24,640 nt of DNA from Amoebophrya sp. AT5.2 (taxonomy: Eukaryota > Sar > Dinophyceae > Syndiniales > Amoebophryaceae): assembly GCA_005223375.1 (NCBI GenBank), contig RXOD01004293.1, positions 1-24,640 on the forward strand. Reading direction: 5' to 3'. Position 1 is the first letter of the stretch; each line of letters starts with the position of its first letter. Shown here piece by piece: positions 8,829 through 18,395 of this stretch. Under the pieces are notes generated by a model. The model saw nothing but the letters and a program-made list of their open reading frames with translations, did not search any database and was not told the DNA's origin. The position numbers and the translations under genes were made by a program.

Positions 8829-11800
8829 CTAGTTCACCACTGGGTGGTTGTAGTACGCTTCCAGTTTGTCCAGATTGCGCCTCGCTTTCGGCAGTGCGGT
8901 CTCGAGAGCCGCTTGTCCCACCGGCAGCTTTTCCGCTTGTCGCACTGCATCGCGAAATCCCGCGTGAATTTTCCGCAGCTGCCGCTTTTGCTGCTCCACC
9001 GGCAGTAGGTCGAACTGCACATGCTCCACAACTGGCGGGGAACTGGTGGGCTCCGTCTGTTGCTTCTCCGCCAGCACCCTCGCGAACTTTTCCTCAATGA
9101 CCGCTCGCACCCCCGCGAGCGTCTTCCCGCGGTCTTCTTCCTCGTCCAGAGTCAGAAGCGCGAGTCGCTCACCCGCGCTCGCCGACCGATCTCCCTCGAC
9201 GCCTTGCTTTTCCTTTATCCTTCCCTCGTCCCCCGTTTCCTCGACCGCGAGATCTGGACCGGCAGACTCGGCGAGGCTCAGACAAAGCTCGCAGAAGAAC
9301 AAATTCAGCAGCGCCAGCCGATCCGCGTAAATCCCCGCCCGGCGCACGCTTTCTTTTCGCTGCCGCATGTACATGACGACTGACAAGACAGCCGTCTGCA
9401 TCGGGTAGAGCACAACAAGGACCCATATGGTGGGACCAGTTGGTAAGTAGCTAAGTAGTAAATTATGCATTTTCCGCCCTCATATGCCGTAGCTAAGTAG
9501 TACTAAACTTTAAGTGAAACTTTTGGAGCGGGGGTCTCTGGGGTCCCTTTGCTTTCGGTTTCGGGTGTCCTGGAAAGAGGTCTGCAGTAGTAAAAAGAAG
9601 CGCAGCTTCCCGATTTCGCGGTCGGCAGGCTTGGCTCCTCTGCAGCTGCCTCCAGCTGACAGTAAATCGGCGCCCTGAGCCTAGGCGCTATCTTTTGCCC
9701 TGGCCCCGCTTGCCGGTTCCGTCAACATTCTAGTCAGTGGCAGCTTTCCGCTCCTCCCTACCTCCTTCTAATGGCTCAAGTATCTCCCGACGGCGGGAGT
9801 CACCTCTTTCTAGTCCCCACACCAATGGCGGGGCATCTCTCAAATCGCGTTGGCTACTTTACTTTGCCGTATAGTACTTTCTTACCACCTGGTCTCGCTT
9901 CATAACCAATCCGGCATGCAGCTTCGCTTTGCGATCGCCCGAGACGCCGCTCATCACCGCGCCGGCCAGCGCGGGCCCGAGCGCCCACCCGAGGACCTGC
10001 TGCGCGGCGTTCAGGATGCCGCTCGCGGTCGGTCGTAATTTCGGCGGCACGACGGCGAGGGCGAGCCCGATCAGCCCCGGAACGTTCGCAGCCCCGAGGA
10101 AGAGCAGCACCCACATCAGGCTGCAGAGGAGCGCGAGCATGCCGCTGGCGCTAGACGGGGGCGGTGCGGCCGGGACGCAGGCGGCAGCGATTACCACCAC
10201 GGAAACGAGCGCCGAGGCCAGGATGTACCACCTCAACAGAATCACCCGCTGGGAAATGCCTTGCAGACCACCGACAGAATCCACGACCCAGCCGCCCACC
10301 AAAATGCCGGCGACGGGACCAGAAATAGCAATGCCGGCGTAGATGAGCACGACCCTGTCTTTCCACGCGGCGCGGATCTCCTCCCACGTTTCTTCGTCTG
10401 TTTTTCGGCGGGACGGGGTCTCCTCAGTCTGCGTTTCATTCATGATCCTGCTTCCGCCGGCGGGAGCGGGTTGCTCTTGCTTCGTGCTAGCGGAGTCTGT
10501 CCCTATTAACCCTGAGGCGGGTTGCTTGGCCTTGGTGTTCGTGGCGGGTTCACGTCGTGCGGCCTCGCTCCTTGCTGCGCCTCGTTGCGCGAAAGTAGTA
10601 GAGCCCGGACTCATAGCGCCACCGGTGGCAGGTTTCATCTGCTCTTCCTCTGCGATAGGACCGAAGCTGTCAGTGTTCGCAACGTCCAGCGCCCGTTCGG
10701 ACGCATCCTGCTCCCGGCCGAAATTTTGATTTTCCGCCCCGTTTCCGACGACGTCATCAGCGCCGGGGGACGAGCATTCACCGGGCCCAGCAGCCTCAGG
10801 ACCCGCACCATCTTCATCTCCAGGAGCCACGTCTAAGTCTAACTCTGACACGCTCCCTGCTTGCGCCTCCAGATCATGCAATAAAAACCCCGCCGTCGAC
10901 GACAGAAAGCTGCTCTCGCTGCTGCGTTCCCCTCCTGCTGTCGGGGGACTGTGCGGTCTCGGTGTGGGGTTGAAGTTCTCCAGGAAAAGTTCCGTCGTCA
11001 GGAACTGCAGGCCGGATACAACGAAGAACATGATGCCGAGCGTCCAGATTGCCCCTAAGTACATGAAGTTGCACCAGATCAGAGGGCTCAAGGCATGCCT
11101 TGCGGCATTGTTCTTCCTGACGGTTTTCTCCAACGAGAACGATTGCGATCCCCTCGACGCGCTCGATTCTGATATCCTCGATTTTCGCTTCGTCGACGAG
11201 CGTTCACCTTCTGGACCGTCCGACGCTTCATTCAGGCTCGACCTCGACGTTTCCGCATCTTCTGCTCCGCTCTGGCGACTTTGTGGCAGCAGGTCGGTGA
11301 TGTGGTCACCATCCTCTAGCAAGTAGTCCGCGTGGTCGGCAGCAGTTTCCTCCTCTCGCACCAACGTGAGTTTCTTCGTCATCCACGGTGCTGCTGTGTC
11401 GTTGAGTATCTCCCACAGCGAGCCGTTGCTCCTCCGCGCGGCTGCGGTTTCAGCCGTACTGGCGGGCGCCCCATCTGCAGCTGACGCTGCACGTGCGCGA
11501 GATCCTTGAGGAGCAGAAGTCGACGCCGACCCAGATTTCGCTGTGTTCGCATCCACCTCCCCAGCGTCGTCCTCTTCGTCGCCGAAGCGGCCCCTCCTGT
11601 CGTCCGAGCTGTCCTCCCCGTCATCTTCTTCAACGAACATTTTCGCAACGGACCACCGGGGATTCAACAGCGCTTCCAGGTCGAAATCTGTAAAGGTTTT
11701 TCGTTCCCGCCCCGAGCTGTCGGAGCCCCTACTTCGACTGCTGGATACTAGCTGCCCCTGCTCATGATTGGTTCCCGCTCCTCCTGCTGCGGTACCATTC

Positions 11801-13260
11801 TTTTCCACGCCGAGTGCTGCAGTGTCGCTGGGCCCGTTCTCCCCTCGATTGTTCCCCGCCACTGCAACTGTTTGGCCCGTGCTGTTGCTCGCGCGGTCTG
11901 CGTCCGCCCGCTCTAGCGCTGCCACCTTGCGCCAGAGCGCGAACTTCGGGCTGATGTAGTGGGAGTCCAGGTATCGCCTGTCCACGTAGAAGAGCGCTAT
12001 TCCGCACCCCACCAACAGCGCCGCCTGCACCATTAGGGGCGCCGCCCAAACGGCCGGCGGCAGCAGCCCCGCGGCCAGGTAGCCGATCATGGTGCCCACG
12101 ATGATGGAAACCGCCAGGAGCGCCAGCCACTTCCCCCGCTTTCTTTCCGGGGCGTACTCCGTCGTCCACACGCTGTTGTACACCACCAGCGGCGTCTGCG
12201 TGGCCCCGATGGCGGCCCGGGTGAGCAGCAGCTGCACGTAGCTCGCCGACAAAGACAGCAACAACACGTTCACGCCGTTCAGCACCACGGACAGCACCAG
12301 CACGTCGCGCTGGCTGTACTTTTCCAGCAGCATGCCGCTCACCGGCGCCATGATGGTCCCGGTCACAAACGGGAGCGCCGAGATGAGCCCCACCTCCAGG
12401 TCGCCGAGGCCATAGTACTCGCGAATCACCTCGTTCACGGCCGGAATAGCCCCGTGGTCCACCCCGAGAACGACGTTCGTGAGCATGATCAACCAGAACA
12501 TCCGCGAAAGAAAACCCTCCGCCGCGGGGTCGTCGTGCGGGTGCTCCCGGGTGCGCAGGTGCCGCAGCAGCTTCGCACTGTGCCGCACAGTCAGCTTCGC
12601 GATCTCCTGGCGCGACGCCGCGGCAGCCGTGTCCCCAAGCTCAAGAAGATGCTCCTCTTGGCCGCGGTCGCCTTCTGCCGCGAGTGCGGCGTCTTCGCTG
12701 TCCTTGCTCCCGGCCGCTGCGTCCAAGGGGAGGTCGTCGGACGGAACCTTGGAAAGCCCCGCACCCTCGCTCGCGCGCGGCTCGACCGACGTCTGGTACG
12801 TGTCGGAGCAAACCAGCGGAGGGAACCGCGGGTCGTACACCTCGCCTTCTTGCTGCTCCTTCACAGTCTCGTCCTCGTTGCGCACGGCGAAATAGATGAT
12901 GAGCGCGAGTGTCCCCGCCACGGCAGCGATCGTCAAAACCAACAAAAAATACCGCGTCGATGCCGGAATCTCCGCGACCGAGCCCACCGCGTCGGGTGTC
13001 TTGTCGACCTTGGTCTTGCTCGTTTCCTGCATCTGCTCGTCTCCGTGGCGATTCGTCGAGACGGCCTCCTGAACGAAAGCGCGAGGTCTTGTGTCCACCC
13101 CGGACTGCGGGTCAACAGTGCTCTCGTCAGCATCGCCGTCTCCCGGAGAAGTCGCGCCGTTGTGATCCACTTCCCAAGAAGAGACGCCGTGCACCATCGG
13201 CGGCCAGTACGCCAACCACGTGCAGAGGGCACACAACGTGCAAATTCGACGTGCCGCCAT
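8829..13260 (-). CDS. MFS transporter, Spinster-like, two exons (paralogue C)
   Basis: Exon 1 starts at the ATG at 13260 and opens with a signal-peptide-like leader (RRICTLCALCTWLAYWPP). Then come TM0 at about residues 102-125 (YFLLVLTIAAVAGTLALIIYF), an acidic linker, the N-terminal MFS half at about 247-440 (TNVVLGVDHGAIPAV), a 280-residue central loop, TM7 near 724-760, an unusually long TM7-TM8 loop of about 210 residues, and TM8-TM11. Unspliced, it ends without TM12. A second ORF at 8829-9450 begins with the missing helix (IWVLVVLYPMQTAVLSVV) and continues into a helical tail, so I join them across an intron at 9451-9877: phases match and give about 1334 residues, stop TAG 8829-8831. The relation to the other two transporters is clear but distant; the C-terminal motifs of the other pair are absent. 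Substrate unknown. The join is inferred from phase and topology, not from cDNA. Confidence 0.85.
9447..9502 (-). repeat. Exact 14-bp direct repeat duplicating the 3' splice site
   Basis: The plus-strand string GTAGCTAAGTAGTA occurs at 9447-9460 and again at 9489-9502, 42 bases apart. On the coding strand each copy reads TACTACTTAG|CTAC, so both offer the same acceptor. Use of the distal copy (9450) continues the transporter; use of the proximal copy (9492) meets an in-frame TGA at 9480-9482. Confidence 0.85.
9451..9877 (-). other. Intron in MFS paralogue C
   Basis: A GT-AG reading (GTACTATACGG at the donor, TACTACTTAG at the acceptor) leaves phase 2 on both sides and joins exon 1 to the ORF carrying TM12. 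A second reading also keeps the frame: removal of 9442-9886, which begins GGTAAG and ends CTTACC, a perfect 6-bp inverted repeat. The stronger-looking donor GTAAGA at 9885 is in the wrong phase for the available AG acceptors. Unspliced translation ends a few codons into the intron. Existence of an intron is likely; its exact ends are not settled. Confidence 0.7.
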
Positions 13261-14055
13261 CGCGTTTCTGCTGCTCCAGAACGAAGTAGTACTACAGCCA
13301 CCTGCTGTAAGAATAAGTATAATAGCGTCGCGAGACGCAAATCTCCAAAGGTACTCGTATTTTCTGTGTAGCGGCCTCGATGGTTACTTAAAATAAGAAC
13401 AACTGATTCTATCTACGAACGTATTGGATTCGCTTCGTGTCGTATCGGTTTGGGTTTTCGAGGCACTTCGTTCAGATCCAATTATTGAGCAGAACGAATA
13501 GACATCAGTTGCACCCTCCGACGCCTGATAAAGCAACGCCGCACTGATGCCCCGAACGCCCCTGTCCCATTGAAACCAGTCCTTGAGGACCCGCTTCAAT
13601 CGAGCCCCTCAACACGAACCCACTGTCCATAGAAACACAAACCCAGGCTGAAAGAGAAGCTGTGCAGCAATTCACTTGAATCATTGAAATACCGACCCGC
13701 ACCCGACCGAAAAACGACGAAATCGGCAAGGTAAATTGACGATGCAACGGCGAGACTCTGTTGGCTCTCCTCTGTCAGTATTAGAACCGGCCACCGCAAG
13801 CGTCCTCATCTTCCGATGTGTACCAGTATTGTCTCCATCTTGCGGAGCGCACGACGACGGGCGCATCCGCATGCTACGTATCGCAGCTCTCACTACAGAT
13901 AACTTACATTGTTCACAAGCTTGCCAGCAACATATACATGGGTATAAATAAAGCGGATGAAAACGGACTGGAAGCATTTACCCGGGACGAACGCTTGCAG
14001 CGACAACAGCTCTGCTGGCCCGCCCCCTCATTACGTGTTGGTGTTCCATGCTGTG
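13261..14055. other. Intergenic, no supported gene
   Basis: Contains the 3' flank of the kinesin gene and the 5' flank of the spliced transporter. ORFs here are short, on both strands, and without recognisable domains. The only notable elements sit at the low-coordinate end, just upstream of the transporter ATG: a pyrimidine tract with CAG (13305-13320) and a GTAGTACTAC palindrome (13286-13295). Confidence 0.6.
13305..13320 (-). promoter_or_regulatory. Candidate splice or trans-splice acceptor in 5' UTR
   Basis: On the coding strand a pyrimidine-rich run (ACTTATTCTTACAG) ends in AG at 13305, 44 bases before the transporter ATG at 13260. Its form is that of a 3' splice site. With no coding sequence upstream in a matching frame, it could serve a 5'-UTR intron or spliced-leader addition. 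This is inference from form and position. Confidence 0.4.
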
Positions 14056-15921
14056 CTACTTCTGGAGCAGCCTCCCCCAGAGTGCCGCCTCTCTGGCGCA
14101 GTGCCGCGCATTGATCGTTCGCTTCAGTAGGTACTTCTTCGCTCCCGCACCTCCTCTCGCCGTCGTTTGCTCCAGTTCCGCCTGTGCTGCGCTCGCTTTT
14201 TTCTGCAGCTCCTTCACAAATTTTTCCAGCACTCCTTCTGTGCTCGTGCCCTCGCCGCCCCCTCCCGCTCCTGTGAGCGTCTTTCTACGGCCCGGCGCTC
14301 TCGCCCAGCAGCACGGCTGCACCGGTTTTACCGGGCACCGCAGCTTCCGCAGGTCCGCGCCGTAGCTGCAGCTGAACCACGTCTCCCAGCCGCAGCTCGG
14401 TGCCGGCGACAGAGTCACGATCATGGCGAGTAGGTTGGAGCCCGTGAAGCAGCCGCTCGTGTATTCGATGAAGCTGGTGCCGAGGCCTTTCGGAATGACC
14501 AGCTTCTTGCCCTTTCTGTGCTGCTCGCTTGCCTGCACCACCGCGGTCCGCAACCCGGACAGCTCGTAGTTTACGATGAAGCCCTGGCCACCCACCGTGA
14601 TCTCGGCCCCGCGCCAGTACGCCATGATTGCCTGAATCGCGATTTCGTTCTCCGTCCCGGTGGAGGACGGACGCTCCGCACCCGCCATGTCAACGATGTG
14701 CAGGTGTTTCTTGTAGCAGGCGGTGGTGAGGATTTCGTTGTTGTTCTCCCCGTCTTCTCGTCCTGCTCCGGTAGTATTTTCAGCCTGTTCGGCATCTAGC
14801 ACCTGCTCGCGCACCGTCAAGATGAGCGCACAGTGGGACCGGCTGCTGCCCGCGTGCCCAGATTTGTCGGCCTTGTTCATCAGAGTCTCGCGGGCAACGC
14901 GGTTCTTCCGTACGCTGTCCATGAAAGCGAGGGCGTCCTCCGGCGAGGTAAGCTCCACCGTCGAGAGCCCGATCGGCAGGTGGTCCGCTTCGTCAATCAG
15001 GCAGGCCTGGTTCTTGTCTAGCAAGTCCGTGCACTGGCACATGTAAAATTCCATGGCGGAAGCGGTGAGGAGAAACTTCTTTCGGGTGGCGGGGCCGCCG
15101 GTGTTCATTTTCCTACTCTGTTCTTCGTAGCTCTCGAAGATGGCAACGACCGCTCGCGGGAAGACGCCGGCGTCGACGTGCCGCATGTCGTGCCAGGAGT
15201 GCGCGGGCCCGAAGATGGTGTGCGTTTTGCCGGTGCCGGTTTGCCCGTAGGTGAAGAGCAGGCCGTTGAAGTTTTCCTTTGTAAATTTTTCCACGAGCCC
15301 CGCCGCCGCGGAGGCGTAAACGGCCTCCTGCGTGGCGTCCGGAGGAAGGACCTCCCGCATGAACCTGTAGGACTGGGGGCGGCAAAGTGGTGGAAGCGGC
15401 GCGCCGCCCGGACAGTCGTCATCTGCCCCGCCGTTCATTGCTTCCGGAGGGGCCAAGGCAGTGCCATTTTCCGCAATTGCTGCCTCGATCACGGGCGTAG
15501 TTGCTGCCGCACTGCCTCTGCCCGCAGTACTGCTGGTCGCCACGCGACCAGCTCCGGGCCCCACGACAAAAGGGCCTCCTCCAGGCGCAGCTCCTGTGAC
15601 CTGCAGCGGACCAGCAGTTTTCGCCGTGCCTGGGTGCAGCCTCTTCTTCAGCGTGTCCAGCGACCCAGCGACGGCGCCACCCACGGCCCCCATTTTGCCC
15701 GCGCGCGAGCGCGAATCTCTACCTCGCTCGTCGAGGCGACTAGCCCCCAAAGCATCGACATTGTCGTCAAGAACGACCTCGTCCTTCGTCCAGTGCGCGA
15801 GCCGTTTGTACACGCGCCTACCCTCCGCACTGTGGCCGCCCGCTCGTGCGAGAGGGCGGATGCGAACCACGACGTGTGGCTCTACGAGATCCTGCTTTTG
15901 CTGCGAGGAGGAAGAGGACAT
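14056..15921 (-). CDS. Divergent kinesin motor protein
   Basis: 621 residues, ATG at 15921, stop TAG 14056-14058. The motor fills most of the protein: HVVVRIRPL at about 16-24 (first strand), a low-complexity insert at about 60-180, DATQEAVY before the P-loop GQTGTGKTHT at about 225-235, switch I as GSSRSH at about 367, switch II as VDMAGAE, then the relay-helix region (NYELSGLRTAVV) and FTGSNLLAMIVTLSP near the end of the motor. Kinesins use ATP hydrolysis to move on or depolymerise microtubules. Departures from consensus: the Asn of N-x-x-SSRSH is His, DLAGSE is DMAGAE, and the H-(I/V)-P-(Y/F)-R-D-S-K-L segment is replaced. The tail after about residue 545 is short with one modest coiled-coil-like stretch, so dimerisation is doubtful. 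I cannot assign a kinesin family. The neighbours do not suggest a role. Confidence 0.92.
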   Translation of the reverse strand: MSSSSSQQKQDLVEPHVVVRIRPLARAGGHSAEGRRVYKRLAHWTKDEVVLDDNVDALGASRLDERGRDSRSRAGKMGAVGGAVAGSLDTLKKRLHPGTAKTAGPLQVTGAAPGGGPFVVGPGAGRVATSSTAGRGSAAATTPVIEAAIAENGTALAPPEAMNGGADDDCPGGAPLPPLCRPQSYRFMREVLPPDATQEAVYASAAAGLVEKFTKENFNGLLFTYGQTGTGKTHTIFGPAHSWHDMRHVDAGVFPRAVVAIFESYEEQSRKMNTGGPATRKKFLLTASAMEFYMCQCTDLLDKNQACLIDEADHLPIGLSTVELTSPEDALAFMDSVRKNRVARETLMNKADKSGHAGSSRSHCALILTVREQVLDAEQAENTTGAGREDGENNNEILTTACYKKHLHIVDMAGAERPSSTGTENEIAIQAIMAYWRGAEITVGGQGFIVNYELSGLRTAVVQASEQHRKGKKLVIPKGLGTSFIEYTSGCFTGSNLLAMIVTLSPAPSCGWETWFSCSYGADLRKLRCPVKPVQPCCWARAPGRRKTLTGAGGGGEGTSTEGVLEKFVKELQKKASAAQAELEQTTARGGAGAKKYLLKRTINARHCAREAALWGRLLQK

Positions 15922-16713
15922 CTGCGTTTACATGATTGGCATGCAAATCATTAAAGCGACAGCAAGTAAACAATCAAACTAAGCACAGATTTTTTTTTTT
16001 TTTTTTCTTCTTCGCAACCGATTTTTTTCTAAGCACAGACATCGTACGTGTGTCACAGACGGTAACTGAGAAACAGAAACAAAAAAAAGGAGAATGAAAT
16101 TCAAAGTGAAAGTTGCAGTGGCATTTGCTGACCTCGCGGACACGGTCAACAAAGACAAACACTCCGACCCACCTACGAGATGACCATGACGCCGCATCGA
16201 CAAACCATTGACGCCTCCGCAGAGCAGCAGCATGTTTTTCAAAGAACGTAGGGGGGGTGAGTCCCATGCAAAAAATTGCTCTTCAAAATGAATCTGTTTT
16301 CCTTGTCTTTGAGTCACATTAGTTTTGACACGGTTAGATAATCCTTCGAGGAATTCGATCCGTTTCAGTTCTACGAGAAATGATCCACCTTATCCTTAGC
16401 CTTACGCAATTCCAATTATAATTCGCAGTATTTCTAGTACTACCTCTGCACCAGCTGTACACAAAAAATAAAAACTCAAGGTTGATTGATAGACAGACTG
16501 GGACAGCGAGATTGAGTCGAGAAGAGCTGGCTCGCAGGGGTAGGCGAGTTTCAATTTAGGGACTTGTTGAAAGAGCTGAGATCTCCCTCGCCCGGTAGGA
16601 GCTCGAGCTGCTATACTGTTGTATGTACAAGTTTAATACTCTCATCGGGACTGCGCTCGCCGTTGCCCCATCAGGGCTGGAACACATCATTAATCCTGAG
16701 TCCGTTCCCTCAC
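15922..16713. other. Intergenic, kinesin 5' region
   Basis: Between the stop of the 348-aa gene and the kinesin ATG. A CAG lies directly before the kinesin ATG (AACGCAG|ATG), a possible acceptor. The stretch also holds a 17-T run in an insertion-like unit (15979-16039) and a TAGTACTA palindrome at 16435-16442. I see no credible ORF or RNA gene. Confidence 0.6.
15979..16039 (-). repeat. 11-bp direct repeats flanking a poly(A)-tailed 39-bp unit
   Basis: CTAAGCACAGA occurs at 15979-15989 and 16029-16039. Between them, read on the minus strand, is a short unit AAAAAAATCGGTTGCGAAGAAG followed by 17 A. Perfect direct repeats outside a poly(A)-ending insert are the form left by target-primed reverse transcription, here on a very small scale. 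Slippage or local duplication around a T-rich tract is the alternative. Confidence 0.6.
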
Positions 16714-17760
16714 TCAGGATCCATCTTTCCCGCCCTTTTTGTCCTTGTCATCATTGCATCCTTTCTTCGTCTCTTCATCCTCGACGAGCGCAGTGGGAGC
16801 TGTCGGTGCCCCCGCCAAAGTTGGCATCGGTGCCCCCAAAGTTGGAGGCACCTGCGCCTGCGGTGGCGAACCTTGCTTCGGAGTCTTGCCTTTCTGCTTC
16901 TGTTCCTCTTCGTCAGACAATTTCCTCTCTCTCGCGTTCGCCGCAGGAGACGTCGTTGGAGCCTCTGTCGTTGGAGCCTCTGTCGTCGGAGCCACTGTCG
17001 TCGGAGCCGCTGTCGTCGTGCCTTCCTCCGCCTCACAGCATTGCTCCGCGTCCTTGGTTGGATCGCAGCTCTCCCCAGCGCACTTGCGCTCATTCGACAG
17101 CACCTTTCCCGTGTAGGTCATTTTCTTCGCGCTCCGGGAATCGGGGACATCGGCAACTTGCCCGGCCTTACAAATCAACTGCATGCGCGCGCCCTGCAAA
17201 CAACTCATCATGGGCTTCGGTTTCTTCGCCGCTGCATCCTTCTTTTCTTTCGCCGCGCTCTCGTCGTCATCGGGGCCATAGCAGCCTCCGTCCGTCTCGT
17301 TCGTTTTGTGCTTAGTCTCGTTCTTTTTCGACGATGGATCCTCGAGCTCCGTCCGGGCCGATGCGCTCTCCTGGACCTTGCGCTGCTGCTGTTGACCCTG
17401 ACGCGCGAGTGTGATCTTCTGGTACTGCTCCTGCCTCACTCCTTGCTGCAGCAGCGCGGAACGCTCCTGCTCGCCTTCCGGCAATGGGCCGCGAGCTGAA
17501 GTGGCGGAGTCAGAATCGAATCGCTGGCGTTGGGCGGGAGGGCTCGCATTATCTGCCGTCTCTCCGCGTTGGTTTAGCTCGACGAGCACACCGCGCTGCT
17601 TGATAATACGCGAGTGCGACTTGCTGCCCGCCAGCGAGTAACCAGCGACGAGCAATCTCCGAGTGTTGTATTTGCAATCGAACAATAAATTCAAACCCAC
17701 GCTGCAGAAGGCGAGACGGCTCGGGCTCACACGCAGGGACACAATTCTTGCGCGCACCAT
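16714..17760 (-). CDS. Cys-rich and Thr/Pro-repeat protein, probably secreted
   Basis: 348 residues, ATG at 17760, stop TGA 16714-16716. The N-terminus has a basic start followed by a moderately hydrophobic stretch (LAFCSVGLNLLF) that could be a signal peptide or anchor, though weak. Residues about 60-155 are Gln- and charge-rich. Residues about 159-242 carry spaced cysteines ending KCAGESC-x8-CC, a pattern that suggests a small disulphide-bonded extracellular module. Next come five-residue TT-x-AP repeats (about 247-270), typical of mucin-like O-glycosylated spacers, then a Lys/Asp-rich end. I do not recognise a family and assign no function. Two E2F-like sites lie just upstream. Confidence 0.72.
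   Translation of the reverse strand: MVRARIVSLRVSPSRLAFCSVGLNLLFDCKYNTRRLLVAGYSLAGSKSHSRIIKQRGVLVELNQRGETADNASPPAQRQRFDSDSATSARGPLPEGEQERSALLQQGVRQEQYQKITLARQGQQQQRKVQESASARTELEDPSSKKNETKHKTNETDGGCYGPDDDESAAKEKKDAAAKKPKPMMSCLQGARMQLICKAGQVADVPDSRSAKKMTYTGKVLSNERKCAGESCDPTKDAEQCCEAEEGTTTAAPTTVAPTTEAPTTEAPTTSPAANARERKLSDEEEQKQKGKTPKQGSPPQAQVPPTLGAPMPTLAGAPTAPTALVEDEETKKGCNDDKDKKGGKDGS
16952..17020 (-). repeat. 15-bp tandem repeat encoding TTEAP units
   Basis: Four 15-base units at 16952-17011, plus a partial fifth, encode the pentapeptide APTT(E/V). Two of the units are identical and the others differ at a few bases, consistent with slippage expansion of a mucin-like spacer. Confidence 0.85.
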
Positions 17761-17777
17761 CCTCGGAGACTTGGCTG

Positions 17778-17792
17778 CCGGCGGCGGGAAAT
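17778..17792 (-). promoter_or_regulatory. E2F-like site, proximal copy
   Basis: The coding strand reads ATTTCCCGCCGCCGG, 18-32 bases before the ATG at 17760. TTTCCCGC matches the eukaryotic E2F/DP consensus TTTSSCGC. A second exact 15-base copy lies 80 bases further upstream. Binding is inferred from sequence only; it could also be a core-promoter or UTR element. Confidence 0.45.
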
Positions 17793-17857
17793 GATGATGT
17801 TAATCTTGCGGCAATGTTGCCTTAGATTTCCCTTGTTCTTCTCTTCCTTCCTCGGTT

Positions 17858-17872
17858 CCGGCGGCGGGAAAT
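17858..17872 (-). promoter_or_regulatory. E2F-like site, distal copy
   Basis: Exact copy of the 15-base element at 17778-17792, starting 80 bases upstream of it and in the same orientation. The bases between the copies are not otherwise duplicated, so the pair is not simply one half of a tandem repeat. That favours a regulatory role for the Cys-rich gene downstream. Confidence 0.45.
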
Positions 17873-18219
17873 AACGGTGTAAGCGCTTCTACTTCCTTAT
17901 CCTACAAGCGAAGTTGGTACTTGAACGAGACACAGGATGATTTCTTGTAAACTGAAATTCGTTTTCTCTTCAAGCTGCTGGGGCAGCAGGAGTAGGCGTA
18001 GAGTAAGAAGGAGCAGCTTGTCTTTCTACTACATACTCTACTGGGAGAAAGGGGAGGATCCTGATCCGTAATAAATATCGGGTTGCACCAAGCAGATTAA
18101 GGTCCTGGTGAGGAGTGTGAAAAATTCCAGTGCGTGAATAAGACTGCGGCCGCCGTTTACGACTCCAGCGGTACCGATGCAAAAAGCGACGCCGTGGACG
18201 CAACCGACGTGCTTCAAAC

Positions 18220-18395
18220 GATGGCTGACGAAAGCCCTTCTAACGCACGAAAACGCTGTAAGGAAGAGAGGTGGGCACAAACAGAATCCAACCGTACTGC
18301 GTATCATGTCACGCCGAGGAATCAAAAAAACTCAAAGTAGACGGGACCGGACGATGAATGACGGAAGCCCTTCTGACGACACACGAGGATGTTAC
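18220..18395. repeat. Degenerate direct repeat, about 40 bp, spaced 132 bp
   Basis: The segment at about 18220-18260 and that at about 18352-18395 align over roughly 40 bases, with a core of TGACG(A/G)AAGCCCTTCT(A/G)ACG and scattered mismatches outside. It looks like an old local duplication. No inverted termini or coding content was seen. Confidence 0.55.

Noticed and set aside
9169..9426. Alternative frame as continuation of paralogue C using donor GTAAGA at 9885 in phase 0
   Set aside because: It gives an Arg-rich product without the expected TM12, while the other frame supplies that helix directly after the junction.
9772..9780. TGGCTCAAG, matching the 3' end of the dinoflagellate spliced leader
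   Set aside because: Only nine bases match, it is on the plus strand opposite the genes, and it lies inside the inferred intron. Chance is adequate.
12454..13371. 305-codon plus-strand open frame
   Set aside because: Antisense to the start of paralogue C and Arg-rich, with no domain.
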